Shown here: positions 1 through 7,249 of the stretch, one piece after another
How the letters are laid out: each line of letters starts with the position of its first letter
How positions within the stretch are numbered: the first letter of the stretch is position 1
Source: a virus
Virus record (IMG/VR): IMGVR_UViG_3300006920_000200
Location: 1-26,506 of that record
Reading direction: 5' to 3' (one strand)
DNA length: 26,506 nucleotides
The notes under the pieces: generated by a model
What the model saw: only the letters and a program-made list of their open reading frames with translations
Database searches by the model: none
What the model was told of the DNA's origin: nothing
Position numbers and translations under genes: made by a program

Positions 1-1065
1 GGGTGGGCTAATGCTTCAAACATAATCCACATAGATAGATTTGTATTTTGGCAACCAACAGGTAATTATTGGAAATATCTCTATGAGACTTGGTTTAATA
101 AAGGAGTTAAGACTAACTGGATAGCTGAGCCAGACGGAGGCAATTTCTTTACAGGCAAAAAGATGATGATGCACAGCATCCCGTTAAAAGGTAAAACATA
201 CACAATAGGGAGAAAATACAACCAAGAGGGTAGAACGATTAAAGAATTAATACCTAATCAGATTAAAGGTATGGTTAGTTGGGGAGCTGTTCAAGGCGTG
301 GATTTTGGAGAAGTATTAGGTATTCCTACCAATGCCGAAAACATTCAATTTCAACCTAACGATAAGTTTAAGATTAAAGGGAGTGAAGAAGTACACACAG
401 TAATAAAGACCGAGAGAGAAATTTATCCGTTATTTGAAAAAGAAGTATTATATTTTGGTGGTCACGATTCTGTTGTAAGTTATTTCCCTGTTTATACCTT
501 AGATAAACAGTTGCCACCTAACACACAATTATCTTTTGAAATTGAGATGGTTGAGAGTTCTGCTGAGTACTTATTAAATGGAGAAGAATTTGAATTTTAT
601 TCTGTTTACAAGTCAAACAAAAATCTTAACTCACATACAATAGATACTCAATTTGGTGATCCTGACATATTACTCTCCAATCCATTTGGGCACGTAAGTT
701 ATAACCACGATCAAATAACTATCTGGGCTAAGAATTGGATACATAATGGATTCTATCGTCAGTCATCAAACAATTATAACAACTTTCCTAGTTTTCAAAT
801 TCCAGAGGGTAAAACAGAAGCGTTGAGAAGATTTTCTAAGCTACACACTTACATTAATTGTCATGGGTTTGATGGACAATTTGATCCAACGTCCAACTTT
901 ATAATTAGAGAGCTTATTTATAAATCACTCGGTATTATTAGACCTGAATCTGAAAAAGTTAGACTATACGGATGTACCAACATGAATGGACTTGAAAAAA
1001 GAAATGATGAATTTGTTATAAATTTATCTCTTGACCAAGCGCCAGACTCACCGCTAATTATGTAA
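1..1065 (+). CDS. Probable phage virion protein, C-terminal part (5' end outside window)
   Basis: The reading frame is open from the first base and stays open through 1065, so this is the C-terminal ~354 residues of a longer protein. The first in-frame ATGs (from position 163, three in a row) are unlikely to be the true start, because the codons before them read as ordinary protein (aromatic- and Asn-rich). No signal peptide, membrane segment or catalytic motif is visible. The Asn/Tyr/Trp-rich, probably beta-rich composition, and the position directly upstream of the lysis genes, fit a tail or receptor-binding component. I do not recognise the family, so the virion role is inferred from context only. 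About 100 nt with a weak hairpin (CTACC/GGTAG near 1120-1146) separate it from the next gene. Confidence 0.75.
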   Translation, partial: GWANASNIIHIDRFVFWQPTGNYWKYLYETWFNKGVKTNWIAEPDGGNFFTGKKMMMHSIPLKGKTYTIGRKYNQEGRTIKELIPNQIKGMVSWGAVQGVDFGEVLGIPTNAENIQFQPNDKFKIKGSEEVHTVIKTEREIYPLFEKEVLYFGGHDSVVSYFPVYTLDKQLPPNTQLSFEIEMVESSAEYLLNGEEFEFYSVYKSNKNLNSHTIDTQFGDPDILLSNPFGHVSYNHDQITIWAKNWIHNGFYRQSSNNYNNFPSFQIPEGKTEALRRFSKLHTYINCHGFDGQFDPTSNFIIRELIYKSLGIIRPESEKVRLYGCTNMNGLEKRNDEFVINLSLDQAPDSPLIM

Positions 1066-1164
1066 AAACTAAACTAATAAACTTAGCATAAAATGATAGA
1101 ATAACTTATCTATACTAAACTACCACAGCTATTTATTTGTTAGGTAGCAAAGAAACTAATTATT

Positions 1165-1482
1165 ATGGAGAACATACTAGGAATTTTAGGCTTGCTCCTC
1201 GGTGGTGGGGGAGCAGGTTTTTACTTTAACTATTTGATTAACAATCGAAAGGCAGACCATGATGAATTCAGAATTTTATTAGAAACTTGGAAGGATGAAA
1301 ACAAAGCACTTAAAGAGCGTGAAAAAGTAAATAGTGATAGAATTTATCACCTTACTGCTGAGATTATGAGACTAAAGAGTAGACTTATTTTATTATCAAT
1401 TCAAGCAGGTGTGCCCGTAGCAGATTTACTTGCTGACATAGAGGGGGAGACCGTAAAAAAAGATACAACAGATGAAAGTTAA
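1165..1482 (+). CDS. Small membrane protein, candidate holin
   Basis: This 105-aa protein has one glycine-rich hydrophobic segment at residues ~3-25 (GILGLLLGGGG then an aromatic stretch). A charged, probably coiled-coil region follows at ~35-75, and then a short hydrophobic helix. It lies directly upstream of the endolysin gene and overlaps its start by 11 nt, the usual place for a holin. Holins open the inner membrane so that endolysin reaches the cell wall. A single N-terminal membrane helix with a cytosolic coiled coil also fits other small phage membrane proteins, so the call rests on position and topology, not homology. Translation starts after an A-rich leader ending in ATTATTATG, with no Shine-Dalgarno site. 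Gene confidence is high; the holin role is moderate. Confidence 0.6.
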   Translation: MENILGILGLLLGGGGAGFYFNYLINNRKADHDEFRILLETWKDENKALKEREKVNSDRIYHLTAEIMRLKSRLILLSIQAGVPVADLLADIEGETVKKDTTDES

Positions 1483-1948
1483 TAAAGAAGGAATAACACT
1501 AATACACGAATTTGAAGACTTTGAAGCAGAAGCATACTTGTGCCCCGCAGGAGTTCCTACAATCGGATGGGGTAACACAACCTATGCTGATGGTACTTCG
1601 GTTAAGCTAGGGGATAAGATAACGCTCGTACAGGGAAACAGGCTATTCGAGATCGTACTGGCTAAGTTTGAAGCGATGGCACGTAAAGCAATAACGAGTA
1701 GCGTAACCGAGAATCAATTTAGCGCATTCGTCTCAGCGCTATATAACATTGGTCACGGTAATTCAAGAAAGTCAGGACTGATCAAGTTAAAAGATGGTAG
1801 TCCTTCAACACTATTAACGCTAATCAACAACGATCCAAACGACAAGCTTATTGGTGCGGAGTTTAGGAAGTGGATTAGTAAAGGATCATCATTTGAAAAG
1901 GGTCTGTTAAGAAGAAGAACGGCAGAAGTAGTACTATACTTCAGTTAA
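1472..1948 (+). CDS. Endolysin, T4-type lysozyme (GH24)
   Basis: This 158-aa muramidase should cleave the MurNAc-GlcNAc bond of peptidoglycan at the end of infection. The N-terminal active-site block reads HEFEDFEAEAY..CPAGVPTIGWGNT. It fits the GH24 spacing E-x8-(D/C)-x5-T, with Glu15, Cys24 and Thr30 as catalytic residues, so Cys stands where T4 lysozyme has Asp. The usual mid-domain signature FSAFVSALYNIGHG is present at ~88-101, followed by the C-terminal RRRTAEVVLY helix. Length is normal for a compact phage lysozyme. There is no signal peptide, so export would depend on a holin. The start overlaps the upstream membrane protein by 11 nt, and the next gene begins one base after the stop, making a three-gene lysis cassette. 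Confidence 0.93.
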   Translation: MKVNKEGITLIHEFEDFEAEAYLCPAGVPTIGWGNTTYADGTSVKLGDKITLVQGNRLFEIVLAKFEAMARKAITSSVTENQFSAFVSALYNIGHGNSRKSGLIKLKDGSPSTLLTLINNDPNDKLIGAEFRKWISKGSSFEKGLLRRRTAEVVLYFS

Positions 1949-1949
1949 T

Positions 1950-2441
1950 ATGAAAAAGATACAGCTTATTATACTCTTATTCTTTATAGTGGTGTCCTGC
2001 AAAACAAAGAAGGATATTTCTAGCAACACCTCGCTCAGTACAAGTGCGGAGACCTCAGAGTATGCCGAGGTTGATAAGGGTATTACAACTAAGGGTATTA
2101 GCGAGGTGTCAAAACTAAAAGAGATTCAACTTGAGGGGGTCACCATAAAACCAATTGGAACATTCATCTTTTACAATGGTAAATTTGAAGGGGGAGCTGA
2201 GAGTGTGATCATCCACAGGAAAAATACAAAAAAAGTCGTTGTAACATATAACGACACAACTAAAGTAAGCAATGACGTGGTGATACTACAAGACTTAAAC
2301 AAAGCTGATTTAGACACAGCAGAAGTTAAGATTAAAAAGGTAGATAGGAAAGTAAGCTTGTTTTCAATAATAGGAATTATAGTTACTAGTTTGATCGTTA
2401 TCTTCATACTAAATAAAATAAAAAATAAGAGTAGGCTATAA
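1950..2441 (+). CDS. Lipoprotein with C-terminal membrane anchor, candidate unimolecular spanin
   Basis: This 163-aa protein has an N-terminal signal of lysines then Leu/Ile/Phe, ending in the lipobox VVSC with Cys17 as lipidation site. A Ser/Thr/Lys-rich periplasmic region of ~115 residues with predicted beta character follows. It ends with a hydrophobic helix at ~137-156 and a basic tail (NKIKNKSRL). An outer-membrane lipoprotein end and an inner-membrane helix in one chain is the architecture of unimolecular spanins such as phage T1 gp11, which disrupt or fuse the outer membrane in the last lysis step. The gene begins one base after the endolysin stop, exactly where a spanin is expected. 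The role is inferred from topology and position. A lipoprotein with another function is the alternative. Confidence 0.68.
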   Translation: MKKIQLIILLFFIVVSCKTKKDISSNTSLSTSAETSEYAEVDKGITTKGISEVSKLKEIQLEGVTIKPIGTFIFYNGKFEGGAESVIIHRKNTKKVVVTYNDTTKVSNDVVILQDLNKADLDTAEVKIKKVDRKVSLFSIIGIIVTSLIVIFILNKIKNKSRL

Positions 2442-2456
2442 CATAGCCTACTCTTA
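2426..2456. terminator. Bidirectional hairpin terminator between convergent operons
   Basis: A perfect 14-bp stem (2426-2439 with 2443-2456, core AGAGTAGGCTAT) has a 3-nt loop. The left arm overlaps the last codons and stop of the spanin-like gene. A-rich sequence precedes it on the + strand, giving a U-rich tail when read from the minus strand. It sits between the rightward lysis cassette and the end of the leftward operon and should end both. Confidence 0.8.
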
Positions 2457-2458
2457 GC

Positions 2459-2566
2459 CTAATAAATATAAACATTGTACTTGATAACCTCTAGCATAAA
2501 TAGTACGCTGATAACAAACACAATTGCTATTCCTACGATAAATATAACTTTTTCTGTCTTACGCAT
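2459..2566 (-). CDS. Small membrane protein (35 aa)
   Basis: This short ORF starts with ATG at 2566, overlapping the end of the DUF3310 gene by 8 nt, and ends with TAG at 2459-2461. The peptide begins MRKTEK and then has one hydrophobic helix (VIFIVGIAIVFVISVLFML). It ends in a short aromatic tail, so it should be a single-pass inner-membrane protein. It is the last gene of the leftward operon and stops 2 bp from the bidirectional terminator. I do not recognise a family. The overlap with the upstream gene and the clean membrane helix make it likely real. Confidence 0.55.
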   Translation of the reverse strand: MRKTEKVIFIVGIAIVFVISVLFMLEVIKYNVYIY

Positions 2567-3245
2567 CTTTTACAGTTTTTAAAAGTTTATTGAGATACAC
2601 AAGAGCTTTTTCAATATCATTGACCCCACCCTTCTCCTCATATCTCCACAAGTATTTAATTACGTTGGCGACCTGAACTGCTTCAAACGGTTTCTTACCA
2701 ACAACAGCACTTTCAATGGCGTCCCAACATTCTACCTTACCATTCTTGTAGTGGGATGGGTTTGAAGGGGTATCTGACATAAATGCAATAGCTTGTTCTA
2801 CAATACCCTCATTTGATAAAGTACTTGAATCATAACCAACTGTAATATTTCCACCACCAAGATAATACTTTGATGTAGGATCATAATGTGGGGTAAGAGG
2901 CATTTTCTTAGCCAACTCCCACTCTTTACGTATTTGAAAATTTTGATTAGTGGCAAAATGTTTTACCTCACATCCACCAACCTCATCAAACTCAGAATAA
3001 ACTTTTCCTAACTCAGGTAAATCTTCTTCATATTCATCTGCATCGTCTTGTGTGCCAACGAATTTGTAATGTTTAATAAGTTCGTATTCATCCTCTTCCA
3101 TAAACCAAGAATCAACCTTTCCAGAAGCTAAAAATTCATAGCCGTCTTTACTCCTTTCTGAATCAACACACTCCACAACCTCACCAATTTTAAAATCGTG
3201 GAGGGTTCTATTATTTAACACCCTAACCTTCTGTCCTACTTCCAT
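2559..3245 (-). CDS. DUF3310 protein with two N-terminal accessory domains
   Basis: This 228-aa protein appears modular. Residues ~1-57 look like a small SH3/KOW-type barrel (VGQKVRVL...HDFKIGEVVECV...ASG). Residues ~58-110 form a second unit starting HYKFVG with a later LGKVYSEFDEV and a KEWE block. Residues ~160-222 match DUF3310 (NPSHYK, W/Y-rich helix ANVIKYLWRYEEKGG, then KAL.YL..LL). DUF3310 proteins are common in phages and sit among nucleotide-metabolism or replication genes; their activity is not established to my knowledge. The start overlaps the previous gene by 23 nt. Related N-terminal units occur in the + strand gene at 19465-19917 in the opposite order. Confidence 0.8.
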   Translation of the reverse strand: MEVGQKVRVLNNRTLHDFKIGEVVECVDSERSKDGYEFLASGKVDSWFMEEDEYELIKHYKFVGTQDDADEYEEDLPELGKVYSEFDEVGGCEVKHFATNQNFQIRKEWELAKKMPLTPHYDPTSKYYLGGGNITVGYDSSTLSNEGIVEQAIAFMSDTPSNPSHYKNGKVECWDAIESAVVGKKPFEAVQVANVIKYLWRYEEKGGVNDIEKALVYLNKLLKTVKDA

Positions 3246-3510
3246 AATAATTTTTTATATTTATTGGTTTAACACTCTCTTTTAAATAATCACTGGTTTT
3301 AACACCGCTACGTCCTTTTTTACAAAGTACCCCACCCTCAAACAAGACATAAAATTCGTTCTCACATAGTATGTCATGGCGTTCTAAGTAACCCACCATA
3401 TACTCAAAGGATTGCTTATTCTCATCAAATACACGATTAATACTATCAACGTGTACTTTGTTCTTGTCGTCGTAATAAGTCCCGAATGGATTAGCTGTTG
3501 TTTGATTCAT
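3223..3510 (-). CDS. Hypothetical protein (95 aa)
   Basis: I do not recognise this protein. It begins MNQTTANPFGTYYDDKN, is moderately charged, and ends with a basic segment (GRSGVKTSDYLKES...YYGSRTEG). No membrane segment or known motif is visible. I prefer the ATG at 3510, since it gives a 20-nt overlap with the upstream 59-aa gene. An ATG at 3534 would add eight residues and lengthen the overlap to 44 nt. It lies between the sigma-like and DUF3310 genes in the leftward operon and overlaps the latter by 23 nt. Confidence 0.6.
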   Translation of the reverse strand: MNQTTANPFGTYYDDKNKVHVDSINRVFDENKQSFEYMVGYLERHDILCENEFYVLFEGGVLCKKGRSGVKTSDYLKESVKPINIKNYYGSRTEG

Positions 3511-3670
3511 ATCTTTTTTGTGCAAGTTCGTCATTACCTACCATATTAGCAAGCGTTTGTCTGATTTTAATTTGGTGACTCGTTAATCTTTCTGTTAACT
3601 CTGGGTACTCGTGCATAATATACACAAGTTCTCTCGATAAAGCACTCACTGCCGATAGTAATTCGATCAT
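3491..3670 (-). CDS. Small hypothetical protein (59 aa)
   Basis: The ORF starts with ATG at 3670 in an ATGA overlap with the stop of the sigma-like gene and ends at 3491. The peptide starts MIELLSAVSALSRELVYIM and continues as a charged, mostly helical sequence with ...YPELTERLTSHQIKIRQTL, a likely amphipathic two-helix protein. No family is recognised. The translational coupling on both sides supports it as a real gene even though it is short. Confidence 0.6.
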   Translation of the reverse strand: MIELLSAVSALSRELVYIMHEYPELTERLTSHQIKIRQTLANMVGNDELAQKRYESNNS

Positions 3671-4140
3671 AGTATTCTTGAAATTTTTTGTTTAAAATCA
3701 CTAAATTTTCTATTAAAAGTGGTAGGGGAGATTTGATACATCTTGATTAGTTCTCTCACAGAGTAACCCTGCAACCTCAACTCGATACAACGTCTTAATG
3801 TTGGATCACTAATCGATTTAACACAGTCATCAACAAGTCCTTCGTCATAGAGATTATCATTAGCACCCTCTCGTAAAGACGTATCCTTTAACTCAGAAGT
3901 TTGTCTTAGCGTATCATTCTTTTTCGTATACCTCTTGTATGCCTTTGTCTTGGCGATCATGTAGATATAAGCTGATCCATTATCCATGCTCTCAAAGTTC
4001 TCCATCTTGTTAGCGAGTATGTAGTAGAATGCTTCTTGTAGGTCATCCTCTGTAATGCTCGTCTTATAACCTATACTCCCTCGCCTCTTCCAAAGTTTTA
4101 AGTACTCACTCTCAAGTCTACTCAAGCTCATTTTCTGCAT
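3667..4140 (-). CDS. Sigma-70/ECF-like transcription factor
   Basis: This 157-aa protein looks like a minimal sigma factor. Residues ~28-75 resemble region 2, with an acidic DDLQEAFYYILANK helix, a later YIYMIAKTKAYK helix and basic residues. Residues ~108-157 resemble region 4, with a helix-turn-helix (LRRCIELRLQGYSVRELIKMYQIS followed by SPTTFNRKFSDFK; split here only for description). Such proteins direct host RNA polymerase core to phage promoters, so a role in late transcription is plausible. Similarity is by pattern, not by search. The start (ATG 4140, or a second ATG at 4131) overlaps the previous gene, and its stop overlaps the next start as ATGA. A stand-alone HTH regulator is the alternative. 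Confidence 0.6.
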   Translation of the reverse strand: MQKMSLSRLESEYLKLWKRRGSIGYKTSITEDDLQEAFYYILANKMENFESMDNGSAYIYMIAKTKAYKRYTKKNDTLRQTSELKDTSLREGANDNLYDEGLVDDCVKSISDPTLRRCIELRLQGYSVRELIKMYQISPTTFNRKFSDFKQKISRIL

Positions 4141-4279
4141 AATAATTTCCGTCTAATAATTCGTACCAGTGTGTTCCTCCTGCATAATACATCGAAACTA
4201 CTTTGGATATAATGCTTTTTGATTTTACCGTCACCTCCTGATGCTTCTTGTACTTTGGTTTTTTAAAGTTTAAGTTCAT
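4118..4279 (-). CDS. Small basic hypothetical protein (53 aa)
   Basis: I place the start at ATG 4279 (MNLNFKKPKYKKHQEV), one base after the stop of the upstream gene; a longer in-frame ATG at 4309 would run into that gene. The N-terminus is Lys-rich. The remainder (VTVKSKSIISKVVSMYYAGG, then a WYELLDGNYY block) has the look of a small beta-barrel with a conserved-looking terminal aromatic strand. No family is recognised. It overlaps the start of the sigma-like gene by 23 nt. Confidence 0.55.
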   Translation of the reverse strand: MNLNFKKPKYKKHQEVTVKSKSIISKVVSMYYAGGTHWYELLDGNYYAENELE

Positions 4280-4280
4280 A

Positions 4281-4493
4281 TTATTTTCTTTTCTTATAAA
4301 CGTGAGCACCTATAACGATAATAAATAGGTCAATACTAAAACTAAATATTGCATCGGATGGTGGGTGTATCATCAAAGAAAGCCCAATAGATATATGTCT
4401 TGGTGTACATATTAAATAAAATTCAGTTGTACCAATAGTCCAATCAAATCCATCCTCAATAAACTCTCTCCACTTTGACCTAAAATTTTTCAT
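4281..4493 (-). CDS. Small membrane-associated hypothetical protein (70 aa)
   Basis: The start at ATG 4493 (MKNFRSKWREF) overlaps the end of the upstream 57-aa gene by 14 nt. A longer ATG at 4538 would run deep into that gene. The protein has two hydrophobic stretches: a moderate one around residues 17-35, and a stronger one near the C-terminus (SFSIDLFIIVIGAHVY) followed by KKRK. This suggests a membrane protein with a basic cytosolic tail. No known family is claimed. Confidence 0.55.
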   Translation of the reverse strand: MKNFRSKWREFIEDGFDWTIGTTEFYLICTPRHISIGLSLMIHPPSDAIFSFSIDLFIIVIGAHVYKKRK

Positions 4494-4653
4494 AGTATTT
4501 ATATTCAAATGTAACATCGCTCTTGATAATACCACCAAGACAACTTAGTATTACGGAGTGGTTGCTGATACCATACTTCTCAGCAAATCCAGACCACTTT
4601 GATGCCTCTAGTCTATTACCATTAGCATCAATCATATAATATATTCTAGTCAT
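4480..4653 (-). CDS. Small hypothetical protein, possible DNA-binding helix (57 aa)
   Basis: The ORF starts at ATG 4653, one base after the polymerase stop, and ends at 4480-4482. The sequence begins MTRIYYMIDANGNRLEASKW and continues with GFAEKYGISNHSVILSCLGG. That segment resembles a helix-turn-helix like those in small phage or NUMOD-type proteins. Spacing with both neighbours is operon-like. Function is not known; DNA binding is an inference from one short motif. Confidence 0.55.
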   Translation of the reverse strand: MTRIYYMIDANGNRLEASKWSGFAEKYGISNHSVILSCLGGIIKSDVTFEYKYYEKF

Positions 4654-4654
4654 A

Positions 4655-6610
4655 TTATTTACTCCAAAAATAACCTATTCCACTTTCAATTTCCATCTTG
4701 ATACCGTCTAGGAAATAACTCCCTGCGTCTTGCATAAGAGTACCAAAGTTTTCACAATGCTCCTCTTCACCATCCCTAACCAAAACTACAATCTCATCGT
4801 AAACTGTTAGAACGATCTGACTTTCCAAATTATTATTCTCGATATATTTGTCAATATCAACTACTGCTTTCTTAATCATCTGCCCATTTACTCCTTGCAT
4901 TGGGCTATTCTTAGATGCTCTTTGTGCTGAACTAATATTTGCCTTTGTGCGAATACCCTTTAACAAATCTGGAAACCATCTTCTCTGATTCAACTTGTTA
5001 TCAAAGACGATACATCCATCACGTGCACCAATGTCGGCATTCTTTTCGAGAAATGCAAATGCTGATGGAAAAATATCAAATAATAATTGATAAACATTTT
5101 CTGCCCTAGCCCTACTGATATCGAGTAGTTCGGCAATTTTACCAACACCCGCACCGTAAGACAAACCAAAGATTACGTTCTTCATCGCAGTCCTGAACTC
5201 AGAATGGTTATGCTTGTCAACAACAGCACTCTCATCGTCATACAAATATCGATAGACCCTAGTAGCACAGTAACCATGTAAGTCAGCACCACGAGATAAC
5301 AAATCAAGCATAATCACATCACCCGACAAAGAAGCCATTATACGTAACTCAGCACTGGCATAATCGGCAGTCCATAGCTTGTACCCATCTGGTGCTTCAA
5401 AACAATCCCTGTAGGCAGTCAATCGTGGTATCTGTTGTAGGTTTGGGTCAGAACAACTTAAACGTCCTGTAGTAGTGCTATTGATCTTAAAACTAGCTCT
5501 AATACGTCCGTCTATCTCAAGGTGTGTATCAATCCACTTCTTACCAAACGTATTAGCTCTCTTTGATACCTCCTTGTACTCAAGAAGCTTATTCAGAAAT
5601 GGTATGATATTACTCTTTTTGTACTTAATCATATATTGCCTAACCGAAGCTTCACCCATCGAATCTTTGTCTTCCTTATCTTTTTGGGGACGTGGTATAT
5701 TCAAGGTGTAAAATACGTCAAGAAGTTGTGCTGATGATCCGTAGTTGATATTACCTATGTTTTTGTTTACCACCTCAACGTCATCAACTATACCAAGCTG
5801 TAGCGTTCTCTCCTTTACACGTTTCCTTTGTTTAAGCCCAATCTTTGTTAACTCATTATCAAGTTCAACCTCAAGTTCGTCAGATCGTTTTATGTGCTCT
5901 CGATACAAACTCATCCACTTGTCTTTATTAACAGGCATACCAGCTACTTTCATCTTTGAATTCACATAAACCATCTGATTGTTTAGTTGAACTAGCTCTC
6001 TCATGTCAAACTTGTCAATGTAGTAAGCTTGTGCCTCGACTATCTTTGGAATCCATGCTAAGTCCTCACAGGCATACTTGATGTGACGATCTGAGAAAGT
6101 GGGATTAGTTGGAGACATTAGCGGAAACTCCTTTCGTATCTCCTTATCAAGTGGTCTCACATTACACCTTCGATCGATTGTGTTTAAAAGTGATACGGAT
6201 AAGTTTGTACCTTTTGTCAAGGTCTGTTCAACAATCATGGTATCATAAATCCCCTCAGCACTAAACTTAAAACCTCTCTCCATCATAAATGGTACGTCAA
6301 ATCCAAGATTGTGACCAAGAAAGTAGCTATTTCTTAGTTGGCTCTTTATCATCATCAAGTTATAAGCTTCTTTAGATAAACTCACCCAATCAAGCACAAA
6401 GTAAACCGAGAGATCGATTGGTGCAAGAGCGATTAGTAGTATCTGATTTTTGTTGAAGGTTAATCCAGTTGTTTCGAGATCAATGATGAAGGGTTTGACT
6501 AAGCTATGGCTCTGGCACTCATGTAACTCTTCCTTAAACTGGTCAAAGCCAATCGTAGGATATGTGACAAAGTGATTATCCTTATTTTCTGTTACAAATA
6601 TTATGTTCAT
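4655..6610 (-). CDS. DNA polymerase family A with 3'-5' exonuclease
   Basis: This ~651-aa replicative polymerase has a DEDDy exonuclease at residues ~38-205: ExoI FIIDLETTGL, ExoII LGHNLGFDVPF and ExoIII YACEDLAW. The family A palm and fingers show TGRLSCSDPNLQQIP, motif A DYASAELRIMASLSGD, motif B R-TAM-K-NVI-F-GLS-YG (the Arg, Lys, Phe and Tyr of the O helix all present) and motif C VYDEIVV. Motif C has Tyr where most family members have His before Asp-Glu. There is no 5'-nuclease domain, as is usual for phage enzymes. I choose ATG 6610 because it makes an ATGA overlap with the upstream stop; ATG 6622 is four codons longer. It should replicate phage DNA with the primase, helicase and SSB encoded nearby. 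Confidence 0.96.
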   Translation of the reverse strand: MNIIFVTENKDNHFVTYPTIGFDQFKEELHECQSHSLVKPFIIDLETTGLTFNKNQILLIALAPIDLSVYFVLDWVSLSKEAYNLMMIKSQLRNSYFLGHNLGFDVPFMMERGFKFSAEGIYDTMIVEQTLTKGTNLSVSLLNTIDRRCNVRPLDKEIRKEFPLMSPTNPTFSDRHIKYACEDLAWIPKIVEAQAYYIDKFDMRELVQLNNQMVYVNSKMKVAGMPVNKDKWMSLYREHIKRSDELEVELDNELTKIGLKQRKRVKERTLQLGIVDDVEVVNKNIGNINYGSSAQLLDVFYTLNIPRPQKDKEDKDSMGEASVRQYMIKYKKSNIIPFLNKLLEYKEVSKRANTFGKKWIDTHLEIDGRIRASFKINSTTTGRLSCSDPNLQQIPRLTAYRDCFEAPDGYKLWTADYASAELRIMASLSGDVIMLDLLSRGADLHGYCATRVYRYLYDDESAVVDKHNHSEFRTAMKNVIFGLSYGAGVGKIAELLDISRARAENVYQLLFDIFPSAFAFLEKNADIGARDGCIVFDNKLNQRRWFPDLLKGIRTKANISSAQRASKNSPMQGVNGQMIKKAVVDIDKYIENNNLESQIVLTVYDEIVVLVRDGEEEHCENFGTLMQDAGSYFLDGIKMEIESGIGYFWSK

Positions 6611-6897
6611 GCCGTCCCCCAACTATCAAGTACAAATGTCAATCTCACAAAGTTGTTCTCATAATCAAACTCAAACTCAAAGCCACAAGTACCTCCACGA
6701 ATAGTTTTGTTTTGATAAGCATCTTTAAGTATCTTACGTACCTTCATTCTGATCTCACCCTCTTCTGGTACACGTGCACCATATTCTCCATCAATATACC
6801 ACTTCCACTCTAAAAGCTCCATCGATCTGGCAACCCGATCAAACTTGAAGTAATCCATAATTTGATCGAGACTATCATTAAATTGTTGTTGTGTCAT
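6607..6897 (-). CDS. Conserved phage hypothetical protein (96 aa)
   Basis: This is a small soluble protein. It has a helical N-terminus (FNDSLDQIMDYFKFDRVARSM), a WKWY...VP..GE motif, a helical middle (RMKVRKILKDAY), a Gly-rich turn (GGTCGFEFEF) and a final beta strand LTFVLDSW. From memory, small phage proteins with this order of elements are common next to replication genes, but I know no function. Its stop overlaps the polymerase start as ATGA, and it begins one base after the preceding gene, so it is translationally linked to the polymerase. Confidence 0.75.
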   Translation of the reverse strand: MTQQQFNDSLDQIMDYFKFDRVARSMELLEWKWYIDGEYGARVPEEGEIRMKVRKILKDAYQNKTIRGGTCGFEFEFDYENNFVRLTFVLDSWGTA

Positions 6898-6898
6898 A

Positions 6899-7174
6899 TC
6901 AATTATCTCCTAGTTGATAAACCTCACCACCAAATGCTACTTCTTGGATCGTATCTTTGTTGACACTTCTGTAACCCTGATTCACCATGTCATACACCAC
7001 CAAGAACTTATCCTTGTCAACTAAAGTAGCTCCACCTTTAAGACGAGATACCACACCGATCCGTCCATTCAAATCACGTACACTACCATCCTTCTTTAAA
7101 AAGGTAACTCTGAAGAACTTACCCGCAGAGGATAGAATCTTTTCTGTCAATTGTTGTTTTGTTAGCTTTTTCAT
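6899..7174 (-). CDS. Small SH3-like phage protein (91 aa)
   Basis: The start at ATG 7174 (MKKLTKQQLTEK) lies just downstream of a consensus promoter. An ATG at 7234 would begin inside the promoter and terminator and is rejected. The core has FRVTFLKKDGSVRDLNGRIGV, then LVVYDM and GYRSVNKDTI, a pattern I associate with small SH3-fold phage proteins found across unrelated phages. Its function is not known; nucleic-acid or protein binding would fit the fold. It is the first gene of the polymerase sub-operon. Confidence 0.75.
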   Translation of the reverse strand: MKKLTKQQLTEKILSSAGKFFRVTFLKKDGSVRDLNGRIGVVSRLKGGATLVDKDKFLVVYDMVNQGYRSVNKDTIQEVAFGGEVYQLGDN

Positions 7175-7198
7175 GTCATTTGTTTTTTTAAGTAGTCC

Positions 7199-7228
7199 CA
7201 AATATAAAAAGAAAAATCGGATATGCAA
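7199..7228 (-). promoter_or_regulatory. Bacteroidota-type promoter for the polymerase sub-operon
   Basis: Read on the minus strand there is TTG (7226-7228), exactly 19 nt, then TATATTTG (7199-7206). This matches the Bacteroidota -33/-7 consensus TTG-N19-TAnnTTTG. The first start codon is 24 nt downstream at 7174. The -33 element lies inside the loop of the preceding terminator hairpin. Confidence 0.75.
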
Positions 7229-7243
7229 GAGCACACCCGATTT
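7207..7243 (-). terminator. Rho-independent terminator after the VRR-NUC-like gene
   Basis: On the minus strand a 7-bp stem AAATCGG/CCGATTT with a 16-nt loop is followed by a T-rich run. It starts 7 nt after the stop of the gene at 7250. It overlaps the promoter of the next sub-operon, so ending one message and starting the next share the same bases. Confidence 0.65.
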
Positions 7244-7249
7244 ATTTTT

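Noticed and set aside
1066-1164. Promoter or terminator before the candidate holin
   Set aside because: Only a weak 5-bp hairpin and no TAnnTTTG with TTG could be found; the lysis genes are probably co-transcribed with the upstream gene.
5475-5969. Two + strand ORFs inside the polymerase gene
   Set aside because: They are antisense to well-kept polymerase motifs, have Ser/Leu-rich translations and no start context; they are shadows.
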